From Vicinamibacterales bacterium (lineage in GTDB: Bacteria; Acidobacteriota; Vicinamibacteria; Vicinamibacterales; 2-12-FULL-66-21), in assembly GCA_036496585.1 (NCBI GenBank), contig DASXLB010000028.1, positions 1 through 64,000 of the forward strand: a DNA stretch of 64,000 nt, in the 5' to 3' direction. Both the position numbers and the translations under genes were made by a program. Position 1 is the first letter of the stretch, and each line of letters starts with the position of its first letter. The notes beneath the pieces are model-generated. The model was not told where the DNA came from and searched no databases. It saw only the letters and a list, made by a program, of their open reading frames with translations. This document shows, piece after piece, positions 19,401-26,385 of this stretch.

Positions 19401-19702
19401 TCGCCGGCGTGCGTTACCGCGCCTGGCATCCGCCATCGGCGTTGCACCCGTCGATCGGTGTCCACGCGCCGCTGACGTTCGATCTCGTCGACACCTGGAT
19501 GCGTCGTTCGCTCGGCGGCTGCCGCTATCACGTGGCGCATCCGGGTGGCCGCAGTTATGATCGCTTTCCGGTGAACAGCTACGAGGCCGAGAGCCGCCGC
19601 CTCGCCCGCTTCGAGCGGCTCGGTCACACGCCCGGACGGATCGACGCGGCGCCGGCGGCGCCCTCCCGCGAGTTCCCCTTTACCCTGGATCTGCGCACGT
19701 GA
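16421..19702 (+). CDS. Transglutaminase-like protein fused to DUF2126 (putative amidoligase)
   Basis: Large cytoplasmic protein of 1093 residues. The N-terminal third is a bacterial transglutaminase-like cysteine enzyme with its lead-in domain. Cys180 in TGSCRDSAWLL, His229 in DLHAWCEVYLPG and an Asp near 246 (GLDPTSG) form the expected triad. The rest is DUF2126, annotated in family databases as a putative amidoligase, with VRLTMGGEPTFV, EVNVQPSDNW and GTGGGNHFVLGG visible. The start is GTG. Its stop overlaps the next gene by four bases (GTGA). It presumably works with the ATP-grasp/alpha-E proteins in forming or breaking amide bonds; no substrate is known. Confidence 0.88.
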   Translation: MSIHVALNHVTHYRYDRPVSLSPHQIRLRPAPHCRARILSYSQRLVPALHFMNWQQDPYSNYVARVTFPERTRELRVEIDLVTEHAVFNPFDFFLEPAVEQAPFDYEPALLRDLQPFLRVEPMSSRFESYLASIDRTRQRTIDRLVGLNRRLSQDIGYVIRLEPGVQSCDDTLARRTGSCRDSAWLLVQLLRRLGLAARFVSGYLIQLAPDVPSLDGPKGASHDFADLHAWCEVYLPGAGWVGLDPTSGLLAGEGHLPLACTPEPTDAAPITGAVDDCKVEFTHAMTVTRIHESPRVTHPYRDDEWTAIQAVALAVDADLRRQDVRLTMGGEPTFVAIDDRDGEEWNTAALGPAKRARAFDLLWRLKDAFAPQGLLHVGQGKWYPGEQLPRWALGCYWRVDGQPVWRNPALFADESHPDGVGADDAERFLRALARRLGLSDHFVRAGYEDVWYYLWREGRLPVNVDPLDARVDDELERARLRRVFDRGLAAPVGYALPLTTGPAPAAGWRTGPWFLRDEKMYLLPGDSPMGYRLPLDSLPWAAPEDVTPDIERDPMAPHPPLPDAGVAVPDPPPSPGDGGPPRQPTRGESARDSIRTAVCAESRNGTLHVFMPPMPILEAYLDLVSCVEETAAALGVRVVVEGYRPPDDDRLRVFQVAPDPGVIEVNVQPSDNWPDLVTITERLYGEAVGARLASEKFMLDGRHTGTGGGNHFVLGGATANDSPFLRRPDLLRSLASYWHNHPSLSFLFSGLFVGPTSQAPRVDEARHDSVYELELAFGRLPVPGQPAPPWTIDRALRHLLVDVTGNTHRAEFCIDKLYPPEASAGRRGLLELRAFEMPPHPRMSLAQQLLLRALVARFWRQPYEARLTRWGTDLHDRFMLPYFVWQDFEEVVDELRRSGHAIDARWFLPHHEFRFPHAGDIAVRGLTLQLRQALEPWPALGEEGAAGATVRFVDSSLERMQVHLTGLTDGRFVLTCNRRAVPLQPTGRNGEFVAGVRYRAWHPPSALHPSIGVHAPLTFDLVDTWMRRSLGGCRYHVAHPGGRSYDRFPVNSYEAESRRLARFERLGHTPGRIDAAPAAPSREFPFTLDLRT

Positions 19703-22119
19703 GCGTCCCAAGCGCCGCCAGCGCGGCGCCGCCGCCCGGCTTCGCGCCGCTGCTCGACGGGTACCGTACGCCCGACGGCCACTACGACGAGCTCCTCGAC
19801 GCACGCGGACGCGTGCGCGGGCCGTGGGCCTCGTTCGGTCGGCACGTGCCCGACATGAGCGCTGCCACGCTGGCGACCGCGCAGTCACGCGTCGCCAAGC
19901 AGATCCAGGAGAGCAGCATCACGCACGCGGTCTACGCGGCGACGGACGGGCGTCTGCGCCCCTGGCAGCTCGACGTGCTCCCGCTCATCGTCACGGCGGC
20001 GGAATGGGCGCCGCTCGCCGACGGCGTCGCGCAGCTGGCGCGCCTGCTCAACCGCATGACCGCCGATCTCTACGGGCCGCGGACGCTCCTGCGCGACGGC
20101 CTGGTGCCGCCGGCGCTGGTGTTCAGCCATCCCGGATTCCTCCGTGCCTGCCAGGGTACCGTTCCGGCGGCCGGCATCTTCCTTCAGCAGGTCGCCGTCG
20201 ATCTGGCGCGCAGCCTCGACGGCTCGTGGCAGATCGTCAACGTCCGCACGCAAACACCGGCCGGTGCCGGCTTCGCGCTCGAGAACCGCGCGACGCTCAT
20301 CCGGATGTTCCCAGAGGCGTTCCGCGAGCTGCACGTGGACGCCGTGGCGCCCTACTTCGCGGCGCTGAACCAGACGCTGGTCCGGACGGCGCCGTGCGAC
20401 GAGGGGCCGCCGCGCATCGTGCTGCTGACGCCAGGACCGTACAGCGGCCGCTATTTCGAGCACGCCTATCTGGCCCGCTACTTCGGCTTCGCGCTCGTCG
20501 AAGGCGCCGACCTCACCGTGCGGCACGATCGCGTGTTTCTCAAGACGATCGAAGGCCTGCGTCAGGTCCACGCGGTCGTCCGACATCTCGCCGACGACTT
20601 CTGCGATCCGCTCGATCTGCGCGCCGATTCGGCGCTCGGCGTGCCGGGTCTGGTTCAGGCCTGGCGCGCCGGGCGTGTGCTGGTCGCCAACGCGTTCGGC
20701 GCGAGCGTGCTGGAGTCGCCGGCGTTGCGCGGCCTGCTGCCCGATGTGGCGCCGGCGTTCATCGGCGAACCACTCGCCCTCTCGGTGCGGCCCGTCCGGT
20801 GGGCCGGCGATCGAGCCGGCGGAGGCGCCGCGGTGGCGGAAGCGCCCGTGCGGTCGTCGTATGCGCCGGTGTGGCACGACGGCCGCCTCGCCAGTCATCC
20901 GATGCTTCTACGCGTGTTCGCCGTCGCCGACGGGGACGGCGGCTATCGGGTGATGACAGGCGGCCTGACGCGCACCGGCGGACCCGGCCAGGCGATGGTG
21001 ACGAGCGGCGCGGGGGGGAGCAAGGATACCTGGGTCCTGTGCGAACCCTCGATCGGTTCGCGCCCGCCGGAGCCGTCGCTCGTGCCGCAGGCCGGCAGGG
21101 CGACCGGCGGCGCCGCCGGGGCAGTCTCGAGTCGCGCCGCCGAACACCTGTTCTGGCTGGGACGGTATGTCGAGCGAGCCGAAACCGCCGCCCGTCTCCT
21201 GCGCACCGCCCTGGCGGGCCTCAGCGATCCGTCCACGCCCGAGGTGCCGCGGCCGTTCCTGCTTCGGGTGTGCCGGACGAACGGCCTGCTCGAACGGGCC
21301 GAATCGATCGAGGGGGACGATGCCGATCCCGATCCGGACTTCGAGAGCGACCTGCCGGCGCCGGACCTGATGGATCGGCTCGTCGACGATCTGTTCGACG
21401 CGGAATCACGCCGCAGTCTGGCCTTCGACGTCCGCCAGACGGTCCGCGTCGCCGGGGCCATCCGCGATCGGCTCTCGTCGGACAACTGGCGTCTGCTCAA
21501 TCAGCTCTTCGCCCTCGTCGCGGTGCGGCCGGCGCGCCGGCCCGACTGCCTCGAGACGCTCGCGCTGCTCGAACGCGCCATCGTGTCGCTCGTCGCGGTC
21601 GCCGGCCTCGAGGTGGCGCACATGTCGCGCGACCACGGCTGGCGCTTTCTGAGTATCGGCCGTCATCTCGAACGGCTGCTGGCGATGGCGACGACCTTCG
21701 CCACGCTCACGCCGGACGAAGCCGAGGATCCGATCGTCCTCGCATGGCTGCTCGACGCGTCGGGCAGCCTCGGGACGTTCCGGGCCCGCTACGCCCGCCA
21801 GCCGGAATGGTCCGCGGTCGTCGAGCTCCTCCTGTTCGATCGCCTGAGCCCGCGCTCGCTGTCGTTCCAGGTCGGCAAGATCGCCTCGCACGTGCCGCAG
21901 TTCCCTGACGCGGCGGCGCTCGACATCCTGCCGGATCTCCGCCGCCTCGATCGCGTCTGCCAGGAGGCGGTCGGTCTGCCGGATCGGCGCGCCGGCTCAC
22001 CGGCGGTTGCGTCGCTGCTCGCCGGCTGCCAGGACGTGGCGCAGCGCGTCTCCGACTCACTCACCGCCCGATATTTCAGCCACGCCTACGAATTGCCGCA
22101 TGTGACCACGGGACGATGA
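19699..22119 (+). CDS. Circularly permuted ATP-grasp / alpha-E fusion with a shortened ATP-grasp domain
   Basis: An 806-residue fusion of the two domains found as separate genes at 12803-15306. Residues 1 to about 470 are ATP-grasp-like (TPGPYSGRYFEHAYL, GGLTRTGG, GAGGSKDTWVL), and 475-806 are alpha-E (AEHLFWLGRYVERAETAARL, GWRFLSIGRHLERL). Aligned by eye to the separate ATP-grasp protein, about 44 residues are missing between SVRPVRWAG and SSYAPVW (DNA about 20780-20875). That segment carries VVKAADQSGGYGM and YIAQP in the other copy, so ATP binding may be lost. GTG start and ATGA stop overlaps couple it to both neighbours. Confidence 0.85.
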   Translation: MSVPSAASAAPPPGFAPLLDGYRTPDGHYDELLDARGRVRGPWASFGRHVPDMSAATLATAQSRVAKQIQESSITHAVYAATDGRLRPWQLDVLPLIVTAAEWAPLADGVAQLARLLNRMTADLYGPRTLLRDGLVPPALVFSHPGFLRACQGTVPAAGIFLQQVAVDLARSLDGSWQIVNVRTQTPAGAGFALENRATLIRMFPEAFRELHVDAVAPYFAALNQTLVRTAPCDEGPPRIVLLTPGPYSGRYFEHAYLARYFGFALVEGADLTVRHDRVFLKTIEGLRQVHAVVRHLADDFCDPLDLRADSALGVPGLVQAWRAGRVLVANAFGASVLESPALRGLLPDVAPAFIGEPLALSVRPVRWAGDRAGGGAAVAEAPVRSSYAPVWHDGRLASHPMLLRVFAVADGDGGYRVMTGGLTRTGGPGQAMVTSGAGGSKDTWVLCEPSIGSRPPEPSLVPQAGRATGGAAGAVSSRAAEHLFWLGRYVERAETAARLLRTALAGLSDPSTPEVPRPFLLRVCRTNGLLERAESIEGDDADPDPDFESDLPAPDLMDRLVDDLFDAESRRSLAFDVRQTVRVAGAIRDRLSSDNWRLLNQLFALVAVRPARRPDCLETLALLERAIVSLVAVAGLEVAHMSRDHGWRFLSIGRHLERLLAMATTFATLTPDEAEDPIVLAWLLDASGSLGTFRARYARQPEWSAVVELLLFDRLSPRSLSFQVGKIASHVPQFPDAAALDILPDLRRLDRVCQEAVGLPDRRAGSPAVASLLAGCQDVAQRVSDSLTARYFSHAYELPHVTTGR

Positions 22120-23006
22120 GCGCGATCTACCGCATCCAGCACGAGACGCGCTATCGCCACAGCGCCCCGGTGACGGTCTCGCAGCACGTCGGCTGTCTCA
22201 CACCGCGCCGGCTGCCGCAGCAGATCCTCCACGCGTGGCGCCTGGACGTGACGCCGGAACCCGACGACCGCGGCGAGCGCCTCGACTACTTCGGCAACGT
22301 GGTGACACAGCTCTCGATCGTCAAGCCGTACACCGAGCTGCTCGTCCACGCCGAGAGCCGCGTCGCCGCAAACGCCCGTCCGCGTCCAATTGCGCCGGAC
22401 GGGGGCCCGGCCTGGGAAACCGTGCGCGATGCCGGGGCCTGGCGCGTCGGTCGCGCGCTTGGCGACGCCGACGAGTACCGCTATCCGTCGCCGTTCGTCG
22501 AGATCGACGCGGCGTTCGCCGGCTACGCGCGCGCCGATTTCGCGCCGCGCCGGCCGCTGCTGGCAGCGGCGATCGCGCTGATGCACCGCGTCCACCACGA
22601 CTTCACCTTCGATCCCGGCACGACGACCGTCACCACGCCGCTGTCGCGCGTCCTGATCGATCGTCGCGGCGTCTGCCAGGACTTCGCGCACGTGCTGATC
22701 GGCTGCCTGCGGTCGCTCGGCTTGCCGGCGCGCTACGTCAGCGGCTACCTGTTGACCGATCCGCCGCCGGGCAGCCCGCGGCTGCTCGGTGCCGATGCCT
22801 CGCACGCGTGGCTCTCGGTGTGGTGTCCGTCGCACGGCTGGGTCGATCTCGATCCCACCAACGACGTCCTTCCCGACGAACGGCACATCACCGTGGCGTG
22901 GGGCCGCGACTACGGCGACGTCAGCCCGCTGCGCGGCGTCGTCCTCGGCGGCGGCGAGCACGAGCTGTCGGTCGCCGTCAGCGTCGTGCCGGAGGGCGAG
23001 GCGTGA
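22116..23006 (+). CDS. Transglutaminase family cysteine protease-like protein
   Basis: A 296-residue transglutaminase-like enzyme with the usual N-terminal domain (YRIQHETRYRH) and a complete triad: Cys187 in RGVCQDFAHVLIGCLR, His230 in DASHAWLSVWCPSHGW and Asp near 245 (VDLDPTND). There is no signal peptide. The start overlaps the stop of the fusion gene (ATGA), so it is the last gene of a three-gene coupled operon from 16421. Its 3' end overlaps by 29 bp the end of the convergent minus-strand gene. Relatives may hydrolyse or form isopeptide bonds; the actual reaction is unknown. Confidence 0.9.
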   Translation: MSAIYRIQHETRYRHSAPVTVSQHVGCLTPRRLPQQILHAWRLDVTPEPDDRGERLDYFGNVVTQLSIVKPYTELLVHAESRVAANARPRPIAPDGGPAWETVRDAGAWRVGRALGDADEYRYPSPFVEIDAAFAGYARADFAPRRPLLAAAIALMHRVHHDFTFDPGTTTVTTPLSRVLIDRRGVCQDFAHVLIGCLRSLGLPARYVSGYLLTDPPPGSPRLLGADASHAWLSVWCPSHGWVDLDPTNDVLPDERHITVAWGRDYGDVSPLRGVVLGGGEHELSVAVSVVPEGEA

Positions 23007-26000
23007 GCTCGATCGGCGGCAGCGGGCGCGCGACGATGCGTGTGTGATAGCGCTCGACGTCCGCGATTTGCGCTGCGGTCAGCGGCGGACGCTCGGATGG
23101 CGCGAACGGATAGTGCGGCATGCCGTGGAACGGCACCGGACCGAGCGTGTCCGGGCTGGCCGAGTGCAGATCCATCTCCTTGCTGAAGCCGTCGCCAAAG
23201 AAGAGGAAGGTCCGCGTCCAGCCGGCTGGAAGGGCCGGCAGCGCCGCCGCGTCGAAACTCAGCGCGATCTCGTCGCCGCTGCGCGCGATGACGAAGCGAT
23301 CGTCGGACGCGAGCAGCAGCTCCCGCACGTCACCCTCGCGCGTGTAGCGGCCGGGGAAGAGCTTCCACGGCGAGTCGTTCGACACGGTGTCGTAGTCGTA
23401 GCCGAACGGCTCGCGCCCGTCGGGTGAGCCTTCCCTGGAGAATCCGCGCCAGTGCAGCGAGGCGGTCAGCGGGTCGAGCGTCGTTTCGCGCGTCTCGGCT
23501 CGGCCGTCAGATGTGTCGACGAGCACGCGATCCCAGTAGATCTTCATCGACGTCACGATCCGCACGCGCGCCGCCGACGCCGGCACCTTGCCGGTGAGAT
23601 CGACCGTCACCGTCTGCGGCCGTCCGGCGGGAAAGCCGATGTCGTCGATGACCGTGCGCCAGCCGCCGACGCCGTCCTCGACCTGCAGCGAGGGCAGCGT
23701 CATCCGCAGGCCGCTCTGGCTCGCGGCGTAGTTGTCCACCGAGAAGGCGTAGTCGGTCCAGCCGGTGAGGAGCAGCATCCGGTGGCCGCCAGGGCCGGCG
23801 GGCGGCAGCGTCAGGGTCAGTGAATGCATCTTTGCGTAGCCGCGCACGCGATCGGACGCGAACCCGTCGACGAACCTTCGGTCGAGACGCGAGACCGCCT
23901 CGAGCACGTCGCGTCCCTGGTCGTCGACCGCGGCGAGCGGCGGGCGCGCGCCGCGCGTGGTGATCAGCCGGAACGGTTCCGGCGTCGTGCGCAAGCCGGC
24001 GTTCGGCCATATTTCGACGTCGAGCGGGTGGGCGACGGCAATCAGACGCACGCGGTCGAGGAACATCGATTCCTCGAGCTCGTTGGTGACGCGGATGTCG
24101 TAGCGGCCGTCGCGCGGCTTGAGCTGGTCGCCGGTGACCCGCACGTATTCGACCGGATCGGGTGTGTTGCGTTCGCCTGGCGGATCCTCGAGATATCCCA
24201 TCTCGCCGCCGCCCAGGAAGTCGGTGATGAACGCGAATCGGGTGCCGTCCCAGGTGTAGAGGAACGGGCACGACGAAGGCTTCCGATCGAGCTCTTCGAC
24301 CTTGAGTGAGCCGGCGATCGTGCCACCGGGCTGGGCCGGTGTTTCCGACTGCAGGATGCCCGACGGCCAGAGGACGCGGATGACGTCGGCGCCGGCGCGC
24401 GCGCCAAGGCCAAAGTTCACGTCCGCGGGCGCGGGCGCGGGCGCGGCGGCATAGGTTTCGAGGCGCTGGCGCAGGCTGCCGGCCCGCATGTCGATCTTGG
24501 CGCCGATGCCGGATCGGTTGCTGGCTCGCGGCGCCAGCTGCACGTGGACGATGTGGGCCGCGCCTGCACGCGTATTGCGCCAGACGCGGACGCCGTCGCG
24601 CCCGCGGAACACGATGTCGGTCGACCCGTCGCCGTCGAGGTCGCCGGTCGCGAGCGCCATCGCGCTGAGGTCTCCTGGAGCGTAGGCCGCCAGCGATCCC
24701 GGGAAGGCGCGCGAGGTGACGTCGCTCCAGCCGCTGCCGATGTTGCGCAGCATTTTCGGACCCCCGCTGGTGACGATCAGCAGGTCGAGTAGGCCGTCGG
24801 CATCGTAGTCGAGCAACTGCGCCGCGCGCGCGCGCGACGCCGCCGGCAGCGCGGCCGTCGTGAATCCGCCACGGCCGTCGCTGAGCGCCAGCGTGCCCGG
24901 GCCGGTCGCGTTGCCGAAGAAGAAGTCGGGGTAGCCGTCCTTGTTGATGTCACCGGCGGCAATGGCGTCGACGTCGGTGGTGACGCGCAGGCCCGCGTCT
25001 GCGGCCACGTCCTTGAACGTGCCGTCGCGCATGTTGCGGAAGAGCAGCGGCGCTCCCGCCCCCGCCATCAACAGGTCGATGTCGCGGCGGTTGTCGAAGT
25101 CGGTAGGGACGATGGCGGCGATCGCACGCGAAGCGGCGACGCCGGCCTGCGCCGTGATGTCGGTGAATGTGCCGTCGCCGTTGTTGCGCAGCAGGACATT
25201 GGCGGCCGGGCCCCCAGCGCCGGCGCGATCGCCGCCGAACGCGATCGCCAGATCGAGATCGCCATCGTGATCGGCGTCGACGAAGGCGGCCGTCCGCCCG
25301 GCGGCCCGTCGCTCGATCGCGCTCAATCCGGCGCGTGCGGTGGCGTTCTCGAAGCCCGCCCGCTCCGTCTGGTGGTAGAGCGTGACGCCGTCCGTCCGCA
25401 CCACCAGGAGATCGGCCCGTCCGTCGTTGTCGTAGTCGCCGACGACCACGGCTGTCGCCGGCGGCAGCGGCGCCGCCCCGAACCAGGCGGCAGTCGTATC
25501 GACGAAACGGCCGCGGACATTTCGGAAGACGCGGAGCGAGGTGCCGCCGCCGTCGACCAGATCGAGGCTGCCGTCGCCGTCGAGATCGGCGAGCGCGATG
25601 GCGCCGGCATTCGACGGCAACGGTGGAGCGCCGCTGGTGCGGGTCCCTGGCAGCCGCGTCGCAGTGACGTCGGTGAATCCGACCGCCGGCGTCGCGGGAT
25701 CGACGAGATCCGCCTCTGCCCCCGTCGACGCGATCGCCTCACCGTAGCGGCCTTGTTCGAGATACGCCTGCGAATACGTGACGGCGTAGCCGGTGTTACG
25801 GAGTGCCTGGAAGCGATCCATCGCCGCGGGCGCGCCTGGATCGCCGGCGCGTGTCAGCGCGGTCGCCAGACCATAGGCTGCGGTTGCGTTGTACGGCTCC
25901 GCCGCCAGCGCGGCGCGAAGCAGGTCGGCCGCCTTCGTGTACTCACGCTGCTCCAGGTACAGCTGCCCGAGATTCGTCGCGGCGCCGGCATCGGCGGGAT

Positions 26001-26385
26001 CCATCTGGCGGACTCGCCCGAACGCCGCGACCGCATCCTCGACCCGGTCGTCGGCGCGGGCGAGCAGGCCCAGCAGGTAGTCGGGCTCCGGACGCCCCGG
26101 CAACGCGGCGCGCGCGGCCTCCAGCTCGGTGCGCGCCGCCTTCGCGTCCCCGCCGTAGAACATCGCAATGCCGAGGTTAAGGCGGGCGATGGCCAGCGCG
26201 GGATCGATGGCGCGCGCGCGCCGGAACGCCGCGGTCGCGGCGGCGAAGTTGTACTGCTCGAGATAGGCGACACCGGTATTGTTGGCGCGATAGGCGTTGT
26301 CCCGCACCGCGACCGCCGGCTGCTGCGCGCGGCCGACGGCGATCAGCAGCGTGACCGCGAGCGCGTGAAGGGTGATGCGGCTCAT
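22978..26385 (-). CDS. Secreted TPR / FG-GAP / ASPIC-UnbV protein with a long C-terminal extension
   Basis: An exported protein of 1135 residues. A signal peptide (MSRITLHALAVTLLIAVGRA) is followed by TPR units (to about residue 230). FG-GAP/VCBS repeats with calcium-type motifs such as DLDGDGSLDLVDGG and DYDNDGRADLLVV extend to about 700. An ASPIC/UnbV segment (RSGIGAKIDMRAGSLRQ ... VLWPSGILQ) comes next. About 375 further residues, beginning near SSCPFLYTWDGTRFAFITDF, are not part of the usual CRTAC1 layout and I do not recognise their fold. ATG 26385 was chosen because of the signal peptide and the ATGA overlap with the upstream gene. It is the last gene of the cytochrome operon. Confidence 0.85.
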   Translation of the reverse strand: MSRITLHALAVTLLIAVGRAQQPAVAVRDNAYRANNTGVAYLEQYNFAAATAAFRRARAIDPALAIARLNLGIAMFYGGDAKAARTELEAARAALPGRPEPDYLLGLLARADDRVEDAVAAFGRVRQMDPADAGAATNLGQLYLEQREYTKAADLLRAALAAEPYNATAAYGLATALTRAGDPGAPAAMDRFQALRNTGYAVTYSQAYLEQGRYGEAIASTGAEADLVDPATPAVGFTDVTATRLPGTRTSGAPPLPSNAGAIALADLDGDGSLDLVDGGGTSLRVFRNVRGRFVDTTAAWFGAAPLPPATAVVVGDYDNDGRADLLVVRTDGVTLYHQTERAGFENATARAGLSAIERRAAGRTAAFVDADHDGDLDLAIAFGGDRAGAGGPAANVLLRNNGDGTFTDITAQAGVAASRAIAAIVPTDFDNRRDIDLLMAGAGAPLLFRNMRDGTFKDVAADAGLRVTTDVDAIAAGDINKDGYPDFFFGNATGPGTLALSDGRGGFTTAALPAASRARAAQLLDYDADGLLDLLIVTSGGPKMLRNIGSGWSDVTSRAFPGSLAAYAPGDLSAMALATGDLDGDGSTDIVFRGRDGVRVWRNTRAGAAHIVHVQLAPRASNRSGIGAKIDMRAGSLRQRLETYAAAPAPAPADVNFGLGARAGADVIRVLWPSGILQSETPAQPGGTIAGSLKVEELDRKPSSCPFLYTWDGTRFAFITDFLGGGEMGYLEDPPGERNTPDPVEYVRVTGDQLKPRDGRYDIRVTNELEESMFLDRVRLIAVAHPLDVEIWPNAGLRTTPEPFRLITTRGARPPLAAVDDQGRDVLEAVSRLDRRFVDGFASDRVRGYAKMHSLTLTLPPAGPGGHRMLLLTGWTDYAFSVDNYAASQSGLRMTLPSLQVEDGVGGWRTVIDDIGFPAGRPQTVTVDLTGKVPASAARVRIVTSMKIYWDRVLVDTSDGRAETRETTLDPLTASLHWRGFSREGSPDGREPFGYDYDTVSNDSPWKLFPGRYTREGDVRELLLASDDRFVIARSGDEIALSFDAAALPALPAGWTRTFLFFGDGFSKEMDLHSASPDTLGPVPFHGMPHYPFAPSERPPLTAAQIADVERYHTRIVARPLPPIELTPRPPARR

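Noticed and set aside
16400..19888. Minus-strand open frame of 1162 codons opposite the transglutaminase-DUF2126 gene
   Set aside because: It is an Arg/Ala/Gly/Asp-rich shadow caused by GC-rich codon use on the other strand, with no motif and no plausible start context. Similar long antisense frames opposite purH, the alpha-E gene, the NCS2 permease and gltX were dropped for the same reason.
22978..23006. 29-bp overlap of convergent gene ends as a regulatory device
   Set aside because: Both stops are supported by their reading frames, and small convergent overlaps are common in compact genomes; nothing more is visible.
24419..24460. Short GCGGGC tandem repeat
   Set aside because: It codes an Ala-Pro linker (APAPAPAD) in the large CRTAC1 protein and is ordinary low-complexity sequence.
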